This document shows positions 55,201-64,000 of a DNA stretch of 64,000 bases, one piece after another (the first letter of the stretch is position 1; each line of letters opens with the position of its first letter). The position numbers and the translations under genes were made by a program. The stretch covers positions 52,032,342-52,096,341 of the forward strand of contig OX243812.1 in assembly GCA_945859605.1 (NCBI GenBank). Direction: 5' to 3'. Source of the DNA: Lumbricus rubellus. Its lineage: Eukaryota > Annelida > Clitellata > Crassiclitellata > Lumbricidae. The notes beneath the pieces were generated by a model. That model was not told where the DNA came from and searched no databases. It saw only the letters and a program-made list of their open reading frames with translations.

Positions 55201-58200
55201 GATCAGATAGCGGAAGTAAGTGGTATTGAAGCATAATAGTAGCACAAGGCTTGTTATATAATCTAGAGCTGTGCTAGCTCTAGATTGTATACCAAAGCCT
55301 TGTGCTACTATTATGCTACCACTTCCTTCCGCTATCCGATTGGCCATCTCACTGGACTCTTTAAAATCCATGCTAAAAATATACATGTTCGCTAGGGCTT
55401 ATCTCGCATGTTAGCTGCTTTGGAAGGTTCCATTATAATGACCTGGCTGTGCTACAGCGTCATGTCGTAATTTTAATATTATTATTTTTTTAATTGCCCC
55501 GAGGTACATATAATTTCCTCAGGGACTTACACACTAACTAATAAAGTAATTGCTACTATTATTATTTTTATTAAAAAATAAATTACGCACCTCTTACAGG
55601 TTCTGAAAGTGCTAAAAATATGCAGATGTCTACAAGTGAAACAGACGGCTGTTACTTACAGCCCGGCAAGTGAGTGGCATTCCTTTGGTGTCCAGCTCAT
55701 CTGGATCGATCATTCCCAGCTGCTTGGCCAGGGTTCTCTGTGGGTCAGCAATGATGGGGTAGGGGAACGGTCCACTCTTACCCACATACGACTGGATATC
55801 CTGCATTCGAAAAATACCATCTCTAATTAAAGCACCACAAGTAATAATTTCACGTGACAGACTCGGTGACATTAGGGCATTTGTCATTATTTGCTCATTC
55901 ATATGAATCAGTTTCCTGTTCAGATCAGTTGGTATATGGTTCATGTGACACAGGCCGTGATCTGGGATACTTCAAGTAAAGTACCGGTACTTTGCAAACA
56001 ATAGAATGCACGATAAGCCAGCTTGCGTAAAACCCTGCTGATCATCGAGCACAGTTCAAAGGTGAAGGGCCATTAAGCCATCCAATTGATCAGTCTGCAA
56101 CTCACTTGAACTTTGACTTTTATGTATGGAAATTACAGACAGCACTGGTATTTTATTCAAAGTGGTAATTTCTATGAGCTTTGAGGAAATTATTTCTGTT
56201 GGGCAAATTATATTCAATAAATTAGGGACAATGGCAGCCACTAGTAGTCTGATGACAATCTCAGCATATTTATTGCTAGACTTTACCACTTAACCTCCAA
56301 CAAAGTTATTTCACATTATACTTAAAGCCCACGAGCGCTTAAACAATATTATAAAAAGCCTAAAAATACTTCATCTAAATCTCGTGGTATGCTCTCACTT
56401 CTTTAAATTCCATCACTGTCATCATGAAAATTCAAATGCAATTTGGCTGATAAGTGAGGAGAATGAATAAGATGGGGCTAAAAACAAGAACCATTGCCCA
56501 CTTTTCAAGACCCGATTGCAGAAGCAAGAAGCTATAGCTATGGCAGACACAGATGTAACAAGACATTCACCAAGTTTAGAAAGCAGTTTGACACTGTTGA
56601 CCAAACAATGTGGTCAACAGCGTCAAACACAGCTCTAAGATTGAAACACTCTGATTGGGCATGCCTCTGCAGTACCATTACATTCATGAGACTATGTAGT
56701 CCAGTCAGATATATACCAGAAGACTGCCAGTAGTGTCAGTAGAGCAGCCTTCACAATAGATTGGTTGGTTAGTAATGATGGTTTTATTAACCTGCATAAG
56801 CAAGACACATTCAAGAATCTCTATAGAGTGTTATTGAAGTTAGTGATGGGTCTAAAGTTTAGCAGGTTAAATTGGTATCTGGATAAGATATATTGGCTTC
56901 TAGACAAGGTATACTGGCATTGAAATAAGATATATTGGCACTTGATATTTTAACACATTGACCGCCACGGCTTTTATTACCGCTACGCCAAGCCAAAGAC
57001 GCGAAATTTTCTAAATGCGAAATTCATGGAGTTTATTATATTTTCACATTGTTTTCAATATTATGATGTTACAATAACATATTATGCTCAACAATAGCAT
57101 TGTTCGTCCGTTTCTCTGGTATGTTATACAAAACTATTGTTTTCTACACTTCCACATTGGTGTGAAATTGCTCAAAACATGGCACTACACACAAAGCCGG
57201 TTTAGCCATGCATGTCTTGCAGGAATATCGTGATTCCCTTCGAGCACCACGTTTGTTGCAGACGACACAAGGCTTTGTTGGGGCAACCTTCTTGTCAGTT
57301 GCTGGTATGACGTCAAAGAAATGAAGTCCGTTGAGGCGTGACATGTCCGATGCTTTGTTGCGAGCGAACGATTCAACTGTGTCGGCGATGACGAGTGCCG
57401 GTCGTCCATCATCAGTTATCAGACTTCTTATGATCTGCAGTCTGAACCAGACCTGTTGCTTTCTGCCACCAAGCTTTTTATATAGAGTGAAGGAATTGAC
57501 CATGGCTAGGTCGAGTAGATGTAGCACGAGTTTTCTGTACCACTTCAGTGATTTCCTCAAGGGGTTGTAGTATGATGTTAGTTGATCGTTGCGATCGATG
57601 CCACACATATATTTATTATAGTCCAGAATGCAATCCGACTTCATCACTTCCTCTCTCTTCCTGTTCAGCCTTGGTGCAGGAGCCAGTTTGCCAGTATGAT
57701 GCGTACTAAGCATCAGGACTTCTCTCTTATCCTTCCACTTGTTCACGACAATCCGTCCGTTTCGACGAGTGATCACTTCACCTTTCTTCAACTTTGCCTT
57801 CACGACTGCTTCAGGCAGGTATTTGCGGTTCTTACGTAGGGTGCCACACAGTAGAGTTTTTCGTTGTAATAGCTGTTTGGCAAGTGGGACTCCTGTGTAG
57901 TAATTGTCAACGTAGAGCTCGTGTCCCAAGTCGAGGCGTTTCTCCATAAGCTTCATAACCCCATACTCCGAGTGACCTATGCCAGCTAGAGCATCCGTCT
58001 TGCCAGAGTATATAATCGCATTCCACGTGTATCCACTGGCATCACACAGCTGGTACAGCTTTATTCCATATTTGTGTTTTTTGTTTGGAATGTACTGCCT
58101 AAAAATTAGGCGACCACGCCACAGCATCATGGATTCATCAATTGATAATTCCTTATCTGGAACATATGATTCCTGGAAGCGGTCAAAAAGTGCGTCCATA

Positions 58201-61200
58201 ATTGCTCTAGATTTGTACAGTCTGTCATCCTCAGGAGCAGCAGTATTGTCAGAAAAGTGCCAAAACTTCAACAATATCTCAAAACGATTGCGAGGCATCA
58301 CGTTGTTGATTAGTGGAGTTGCCAACAGGGGGTCAGTTGACCAGTAGCTTTCAATAGTCGGTTTGTTGACGACACCCATTTCGAACAGAATACCAAGAAA
58401 CTTGCGCATTTCAGAAGCACTGGTGGGAGTCCAACTATGCATTCTACTCTGAGGCTTCAGATTGCTTTGATCCATAACTTGTGAAGCGTATCTATTTGTT
58501 TCACTCACCATCGTGTCGACGATGCTGTCCGTCAGAAACACATTGAGAATATCTATGGGCTGTGAATGTTCTGACAATCCCAACATGACGTTTATACCAG
58601 GAATGCCAGTAAACGGGATGTCTGAGGGGGGCTCATATGCAGTACTCAGAGTTATCCATTCGTTTTGAGGGTTTTGTCGCGATGGGCCGGCGTCCATGTC
58701 ATTCGGAGGATCTAGATTCGCAGCCGCATTTGATGTGCTACATATACGCTCACTAGTATCTATGTCCGTGTCCGGGCTACTAGGTCTGTAATCCGAGTCT
58801 CGCACACTATCATCGTCATCAAAATCATCATCATCCGACGAATCCAGCTCATTTACAACTTTCAACACCTCCGCACCACTCATTTTTCGCTTCGCCATTT
58901 TTCTATTTCTTACTTCCGCCAACAACAAGTTATTCTACACCCCAACACAAAAAAATTGGTATATTTTCTAATATGTTTTGACGCAGAAAACATATGGCGT
59001 CATCTGTGATGTCAGAAAAATTATTTGTGTGCGTCAGCGTTTGCGTATATCAACCCAAATTCACTATACATTTAACTACGAGATATCTCGTAGCTGGCGT
59101 GTGCGGGAAGCTTTTCAACTACGAGATATCTCGTAGCTGGCGGTCAATGTGTTAAGTAAAGGTGCAACTACAAAATAAGATTTTAAAACTTACAAAACCT
59201 TTAAGAGTCCCGTGCAATGAGGTGGGAGAAAAAATAAAGACAAGAAACAATAAATGATGTACGAATGAAGTCCATCAAAGAAAGGATTAAGGGAAACAGA
59301 TAAAGGAGGACGATGTACGTTACAGGCAGTACATTAACAAAGGCAGAGCTACAGAAGTCAAGCCAAGAATATATCAAATTAGCAGAATGCTTAGCAGTCT
59401 TTCATTTTTGATAGTCCTTTTTTTAAAAGAACCTAAACCCAGAACAGAGTTCACTCATGGCTATGCAACATCATTAGCAAAACAAATATTTCTGTCAAGA
59501 TGCTGGAAGCACATTTATTTTGTTTATCAGAAAAAGAGATGATCCAAGAAGTGGTTTCTCCAAATTAAAACCAATTTAACTCAACATGCTAACACTTGAA
59601 AAAGATAACATAGGAAAGGCCAACATCTTGCCTGTTAGCCCCACATCTTCTGCACTAGCATTCTTCTCTGCTACTTTCTGCTCACAATTGAAGTCGAACC
59701 CTTCAAGCTATTCTATCCTGATCCTAATCTTGCACCACCACATAGCCACCATTGTCACCAACTGGCACAGTAGCCCCATGCTGTCTCCTCTGCTTAACCT
59801 CCCTGGATTTTGACCTGGCGGCTATTGTAAACTTGATTTTATGTAGCGATGATGAATAAGCTAGCTGGTCTGCCTGATGTGGCATTTGTGAGGCACTAAG
59901 AAATCTAGAAAATATTTTTCAGATTGAATCTGTCAGGCAACGAAACAAATTATTTCCTGTGATTTTCTATTTGGGGTTATTCCAACGGACATGGTTTCAA
60001 AAGACACGAAATTAGGTTTTTTTACATTAGGAAATTATTTATTTTGGAGGTTGAAACCTGTTTACAAACACTCCCAAAATATGCCAATGTGTTTAATAGC
60101 TTTGCTAATTTGTTTGACTGGATTGTGAATCCATTCTGCAGTGCCATTACATGTGTTTTGGATCCTTATGATGGTGTTAAAGATGCTCTATATACAAAAC
60201 AATTTATACACATCTACTTCTACTGACCTTGGTCCAGCCGAGATGCTCTTCAACGCTGTCGCAGGACAACGCAATCAGCTTCAATTCACGTTTCTTGAAC
60301 TCATCCTCCAGCTCAACGACCCGACCCAATTCTGTTGTGCAGACCGGAGTGAAGTCACGAGGATGAGAAAACAAGATCGCCCATCTGCAACAGTTTTCAT
60401 GACAATGAGATATTAAAGATCATTTTTTATTCATCATTCAAGAATTTCTATAGCACCTGCTCTTCCTCCTCAAGGGGACTACTCAGAAGTGCTCCCAACT
60501 CTAGAATGGCAAAAAGGTACAGCTCTTTGAGTTGAATAAAATAGCTCACGTGTGAGAATTCCTGAATGAATTGTAATCTAATGTTGCTTGGCATTTATGT
60601 GCAGCAATATACATATGAAAAATTTACTTTCTTCAGAAACGCAAACATATTGAACAGAAAACATTTCCCTTTTTCTACATAATGATGGCCAGAATGAATG
60701 CCGCTGAATGACACATTTGCACAGATGTGCTAATTTGGCAAGAGCATGGTTACCAGCCTCAAACCAAGTCAAACGATAGGCTACCTGATGCCTCATTTTT
60801 CCTTAAGTGCGGGTTCAGCTGCACAACTTTAAAATAAATCTAAAATGCCTCGTTTCAATTGCCACTATTTTCTCAATATGTGTGCAGAACTTTATAAAAT
60901 TTGCTTGTCACAAATTGTGTTCTCTCTAAACCTGTCCAGCGTGCAGCTGATTTTAAGTGGCCCACCTAAGTTACTGAAAAAAATTTCACATTTTGTGAAA
61001 ACGAAGAAAAACAATCGCAGGCCAAATTGACTTGGCTTACTATTTGACAATGTGAACACAAATTCAAGTTTCTATGATGCATTTGCTATGACTATTCCAT
61101 AGTAAATTTTTATAAAGCATCAACAATTAACATTAGATTATGGCTGTTGCTTTTGAGTTCACTGGTGCAAAAAATAAAAAGTTCTTTGGTGGCCAGTGGT

Positions 61201-62469
61201 GTCAAAAAAGTTGGACAGCACTGCTCTAAAATAAATGCAATGCAGATATTTAAATGGTCAAAGCATTACCATCTGCAAAATCTGTACTCGCACCATTCTA
61301 TTTTTGAGACGACAAATTTTTAGCTGTGAAATTCTAAATATATTTGCTTCCTAAATACCAGACTACATTCAAGTGTTTGTTTTATAATGCAACAACATAC
61401 AATCTTAGTTAATTTGTTTAATGGAACTGATTCTCGAGGGAGGGGGGGAAGTGCACAGAATTTCACATACATTTATAATCATATTATTTCTTAAATACAG
61501 AAAATGGGTTCACATTTCAATTATGGCACTTACATTTGAGAATTTAAAAAAAGGTCCATTGAACCAATGCAATTATTATAACAGAGCTAGTGAAAATGTT
61601 TCTACCATTTGACATACATGTAGCCACATACATTCGTAATTCAAAGCTACATAGGTGATTGTGACTGACGTCTCGGTAAATCGTAAACAGTATGGCCACC
61701 GTAGATGCGTGCATAACAGAGCGGCCCGACATACGGCCCAATATTTCCGCGAAAATTAAAGGACGCTTCATTTTCATCAGAATTACTGCACTAACCCTAA
61801 AACTAACCCTAACCGACCCTCACGACGCCTAACCTGAGCCCTAACCGACCCTCACGCTTTGCATGTTGGGATGAATGTTGCGATATCGTCCATAGGCGGC
61901 ACTCTAATTTTAATGCATTCGTTGGCGGCCATACTGTTTACGATTTACCGAGACTTCAGTAACAATAACCGCTACATATATTACATCTGACCAATCAAAC
62001 GTCGTTTCATAAATATATCTTCAGTTTGTTTTCTTTTGCTGTGGGTGGAGGGTGGAATGGGACCGCCCATGAGTAGTTTCCTGAAGAGCACTTATATATA
62101 GCATTGCATATACTCTATTGCGCATACTCCAGTAAATAAGCATCAAATGTTACAGCTTTTTATTATAAACTTTGGCTTAAAAACAACTTCTGGCGTCACG
62201 CATTTCCATTGGGTCAGGTCACCACATCCCCGTTTGTCACAACAGACGGAAAGCTATCCCCCCACGGTGTGACGGTGGGCCCCACCTTCAATCTGGAAAC
62301 TTCCTAGTTTCTGACCGTTGTTTCTGGAATGTTGTTAGATTCCTGAGAAATTTTGCAACAAATATCTATAAAATACTTACGATCCACCGAGCCAGTCGTG
62401 AAATTTAATGCGTCCGATTGTCGTATCTGCCTCGAAATTCGGCAACTCGTCGCCCAAATTGATACCCAT
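52264..62469 (-). CDS. prdx6: Peroxiredoxin-6 (1-Cys), six coding exons
   Basis: A thiol peroxidase reducing hydrogen peroxide and phospholipid hydroperoxides; vertebrate members also have phospholipase A2 activity. Exons on the minus strand: 62469-62381, 60384-60228, 55800-55660, 54205-54132, 53140-53068, 52389-52264. They join in phase to 219 residues, the usual length. MGINLGDELPNFEADTTIGR opens the protein. The catalytic block FSHPRDFTPVCTTELGR places the peroxidatic cysteine at C45 (human C47) and H37. The C-terminal domain has PYPIIADPQRTLAKQLGMID, SILYPATTGRNFNEI and ATPVDWQPGDRCMVVPT, ending GKNYLRFTPDY. The residues equivalent to the phospholipase triad are kept (H24, S30 and the D of GPDK), but the serine motif is GGSWA rather than GDSWG. 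Intron 2 (4.4 kb) carries a complete piggyBac element in the same orientation; other introns hold MITEs and a hairpin. No resolving-cysteine partner is expected. Confidence 0.96.
53456..53802. mobile_element. hAT-type MITE (347 bp), 8-bp target duplication
   Basis: CAGTGGTTCCCAACC and GGTTGGGAACCGCTG are the inverted ends, a very widespread hAT terminal type. AGCTAGAG is on both sides (53448-53455, 53803-53810). Near the right end GGCCTGGCGGGCCATTTTGT is repeated. It lies in a prdx6 intron. Confidence 0.92.
54325..54553. repeat. ~30-bp degenerate tandem repeat (about 8 units)
   Basis: ACAATTCTATTATCTATCAT with GGG and variants recurs at about 24-33 bp spacing in a prdx6 intron. Confidence 0.8.
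54830..54935 (+). repeat. tRNA-like SINE fragment
   Basis: GCTAGGTTAGTGTGCTGG (A box-like) and GGTTCAAATCC (B box, near 54874) lie at tRNA-like spacing in a prdx6 intron, antisense to the gene. Confidence 0.45.
55159..55383. repeat. LINE-derived near-perfect hairpin in a prdx6 intron
   Basis: Left arm 55159-55270 and right arm 55276-55383 pair with about 90% identity around a 5-nt loop (GTGCT). Both arms contain the LINE block AGAGTCCACTGAG / GATAGCGGA found at 32005-32040, so the structure is an inverted dimer of a LINE 3' end. Confidence 0.85.
56950..59155 (-). mobile_element. Complete piggyBac transposon
   Basis: TTAA (56950-56953 and 59152-59155) bounds the element, with perfect 14-bp terminal repeats CACATTGACCGCCA just inside. 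An intact 594-codon transposase lies between. The right end has two copies of the perfect palindrome CTACGAGATATCTCGTAG (about 59078-59095 and 59119-59136), each followed by CTGGCG. Unbroken coding and exact ends suggest recent arrival. It sits in prdx6 intron 2. Confidence 0.95.
57144..58928 (-). CDS. piggyBac transposase (DDE_Tnp_1_7 family)
   Basis: 594 codons, full length for the family. An acidic N-terminus (SSDDDDFDDDDS, residues 30-41) is followed by the DDE domain. Catalytic aspartates are placed at D264 (LSIDESM), D341 (YVDNYYTG) and D445 (MCGIDRNDQ, with D448 next). The C-terminal zinc-binding domain begins CVVCNKRG near 554 and continues with CKTC, CVVPC and FHTNV. The reaction is cut-and-paste at TTAA. 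M11 (MAKRKMSG) is a possible alternative start. The frame has no stop or frameshift, so the enzyme could be active; it could also be a co-opted gene, but the intact transposon ends argue for a plain transposon. Confidence 0.96.
   Translation of the reverse strand: MLLAEVRNRKMAKRKMSGAEVLKVVNELDSSDDDDFDDDDSVRDSDYRPSSPDTDIDTSERICSTSNAAANLDPPNDMDAGPSRQNPQNEWITLSTAYEPPSDIPFTGIPGINVMLGLSEHSQPIDILNVFLTDSIVDTMVSETNRYASQVMDQSNLKPQSRMHSWTPTSASEMRKFLGILFEMGVVNKPTIESYWSTDPLLATPLINNVMPRNRFEILLKFWHFSDNTAAPEDDRLYKSRAIMDALFDRFQESYVPDKELSIDESMMLWRGRLIFRQYIPNKKHKYGIKLYQLCDASGYTWNAIIYSGKTDALAGIGHSEYGVMKLMEKRLDLGHELYVDNYYTGVPLAKQLLQRKTLLCGTLRKNRKYLPEAVVKAKLKKGEVITRRNGRIVVNKWKDKREVLMLSTHHTGKLAPAPRLNRKREEVMKSDCILDYNKYMCGIDRNDQLTSYYNPLRKSLKWYRKLVLHLLDLAMVNSFTLYKKLGGRKQQVWFRLQIIRSLITDDGRPALVIADTVESFARNKASDMSRLNGLHFFDVIPATDKKVAPTKPCVVCNKRGARRESRYSCKTCMAKPALCVVPCFEQFHTNVEV
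60435..60515 (-). repeat. LINE-type 3' tail
   Basis: TCTATAGCACCTGCTCTTCC and ACTCAGAAGTGCTCCCAACT match the tail at 17598-17640. Confidence 0.5.
60932..61223. mobile_element. Degenerate hAT-type MITE (possible)
   Basis: The right end, read inward, is CAGTGCTGTCCAACTTTTTT; the left end begins CTGTCCAGCG and would have lost CAGTG. CTCTAAAC (left) and CTCTAAAA (right) could be a decayed 8-bp duplication. It lies in prdx6 intron 1. Confidence 0.45.
61654..61970. mobile_element. 317-bp MITE with long TIRs and 8-bp duplication
   Basis: GCTACATA flanks both ends (61646-61653, 61971-61978). Inverted ends of about 47 bp start GGTNATTGTNACTG and include GTCTCGGTAAATCGTAAAC. Inside are ACTAACCCTAACCGACCCTC and a second CCCTAACCGACCCTCACG block. 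It lies in prdx6 intron 1. Confidence 0.88.
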
Positions 62470-62546
62470 GTCAATCCTTAATACCAACGCGTCAACTAAA
62501 GTTTTGGCACAGTATGTTGACTACTATCACGCTGAACTTCGGATAC

Positions 62547-62552
62547 TTTATA
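62547..62552 (-). promoter_or_regulatory. prdx6: Candidate TATA box of prdx6
   Basis: TATAAA on the minus strand about 80 bp before the start codon, which would give a 5' UTR near 50 nt. A CACGTG E-box lies farther upstream at 62816-62821. No transcript evidence. Confidence 0.45.
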
Positions 62553-63053
62553 CTGAATGACCTCTGGCTTCACCTGACCTAGTTTCGTAAGCTTTCTGTG
62601 AGGCCGGAAGTGTCATGTGACTAGTTTGAAGCTGGCCATTGATATCTATATTGAAGCTGGCCATTGATATTATTGATGTGGCGACAGTGTAGGGGCTAGT
62701 GTTTGCAAGCGAACATGACAGATACAGTAAACTGATGAATGGTCGGTAGCTGAATGATGTCGTGAACCATTCTCTCGTGGTTGTGCCATCTGTATGGCCC
62801 CTGGTCATACTCTACCACGTGGGCATTGGTCAACGCTAAATCGCTTTACAACATTACTGGACAAGGACGCTGCTGCTAACATGGTTCGATGGAGACAGGC
62901 TTCGGAATTTATGACAAAGAGGGGCTTTGTCCTACCAACAACTTTCGTTGCGTCATAAGGTCTAGCTATAATTAGGCCTATAATTACAGTGTTAGGCCTA
63001 CGTTGTTAGAATAATGGCAATCATAATAGGCCTGCCGTAGGCCTATATCTTAT
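62553..63053. other. Upstream flank of prdx6
   Basis: No gene is recognised. GAAGCTGGCCATTGATAT occurs twice (about 62628 and 62652). TAGGCCTA-type palindromes cluster from 62973. Confidence 0.4.
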
Positions 63054-63368
63054 CATGGGCGTACGCAGCGGGGCGCAAGAGGGCGCAAGTGCGCCCCTCT
63101 GGATTTTTCGCATAGTTGCACATAATTAAGTTTAGATTATTTGGTTGTGATTGTTACAACGTGGTTTTCAATGTGATTATCGATTCTGTCTACAAGTTGG
63201 ACTTATTATATCTTTCCATGGGCGCATAACGTAGCCTATATAGGTAGGCTATAGGATTCTCTCGTGGTAACAATTATGGAAATTCAAACTTTCACCCATT
63301 AAATGTAGACCATGTGACAATTATTTAAACGTTTGCGCCCCCTAGAAAAATTCCTGCGGGCGCCCATG
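63054..63368. mobile_element. 315-bp MITE, 8-bp target duplication
   Basis: TATCTTAT is on both sides (63046-63053, 63369-63376). The ends CATGGGCGTACGCAG and CTGCGGGCGCCCATG are inverted with few changes. GCGCAAGAGGGCGCAAGTGC near the left end faces GTTTGCGCCCCCTAG at the right. Confidence 0.87.
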
Positions 63369-63376
63369 TATCTTAT

Positions 63377-64000
63377 GACGACCCCTTTTTGTTCTAGGCC
63401 TACACATTGACTTTTCTGGGCGGGAATGGTAGGTCTGCGTAGCCTATATGACATGTAGGGCTGTAGGCTATACAACTCCTAGCGATTTTTCGGGGAGAGG
63501 GGCATTGATTCCTGGGGGAACTTCCCCCAGGGGACGTCTTAAATACTGCCACTTGAGCAAATTGAGTACGTAGGCCTGCTCTGCGCTGCTTTAATTTTTA
63601 GAGAAGCATTACATGTAAGAGCAAATGTATAATTATAAAGCTACATGATGGTATGTCGATCGCCGCTATTCCCGGAGCCATAAATAGAACAGCGCGTCAA
63701 GCAACAGCGGCCACGGAATCAATAAGGCTATTTTATGTATCTACATGTAGGAATCGTTTGTATGCAAGTGCGTGGGTGGGTGTGCGCGTGTGTGTGCGCG
63801 CGCACGTGTGTATGTGCGTGAGAGAGAGAGAGAGGGGAGACAGACAGACAGACAGACACACACAGACAGCTAGGGGAAAAGTGCATGATGGAACTGGAGG
63901 GAGAGAAAGAAAGAAAGAAGGAGAAGTAGGAAGGAGACAGACAAGCAGGAAAACGGTCGAGTTGATCGAGTGCTGGTCGCGATTGGCTCACAGTGATGAT
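63377..64000. other. Window end: palindrome and microsatellites
   Basis: No gene is recognised. A perfect palindrome CCTGGGGGAACTTCCCCCAGG lies at 63511-63531. GT/GC and GA repeats occupy about 63776-63870 and 63897-63935; the minus-strand frame across them is low-complexity. Confidence 0.6.

Overview
The window is nuclear DNA of an animal, most likely a marine invertebrate. Genes have spliced introns with GT-AG borders, and the DNA is full of SINE, LINE, LTR and DNA-transposon copies. Five protein-coding host or transposon genes can be read with confidence. A nuclear receptor with two DNA-binding domains and a secreted ependymin-related protein fit a lophotrochozoan or ambulacrarian; the phylum cannot be fixed from the sequence alone. 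The palindrome TAGGCCTA is strikingly common in the non-genic parts.

Layout. 1-3 kb: a G-rich tandem repeat, SINE and LINE relics. 3.06-6.63 kb, minus strand: a complete ribosomal protein L34 gene, including a 14-nt microexon. 7.6-10.9 kb: a hAT-type MITE, microsatellites and other repeats. 10.95-11.82 kb, minus: an intronless ependymin-related gene with TATA and CCAAT boxes. 12-22.7 kb: AT-rich repeat territory with three hAT-type elements, one of 3.2 kb, plus LINE and SINE relics. 22.74-30.45 kb: a very young Ty3/Gypsy-type LTR element with 1,496-bp LTRs that appear to differ at one base; it keeps gag and protease but its reverse transcriptase stops early. 30.5-36.7 kb: MITEs, LINE relics, a solo LTR of a related family, SINEs. 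37.0-46.0 kb, plus: a nine-exon nuclear receptor gene. 46-52.2 kb: intergenic, with a perfect 178-bp inverted repeat. 52.26-62.47 kb, minus: a six-exon peroxiredoxin-6 gene whose introns hold an intact piggyBac element, three MITE-like insertions and a LINE-derived hairpin. 62.6-64 kb: promoter-side flank and another MITE.

The four host genes have unrelated roles (translation, a secreted glycoprotein, transcriptional control, peroxide and lipid-peroxide removal) and do not form a functional cluster. The most unusual features are: the receptor's two DNA-binding domains, each encoded by an exon pair cut at the same positions with an identical 148-bp second exon; a ~55-bp motif shared by five hAT-type elements that have different ends; and the recently mobilised, polymerase-defective LTR element with tandem arrays inside its LTRs. 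Exon models were built by hand from splice sites, reading phase and family knowledge; no alignment or RNA data were available.
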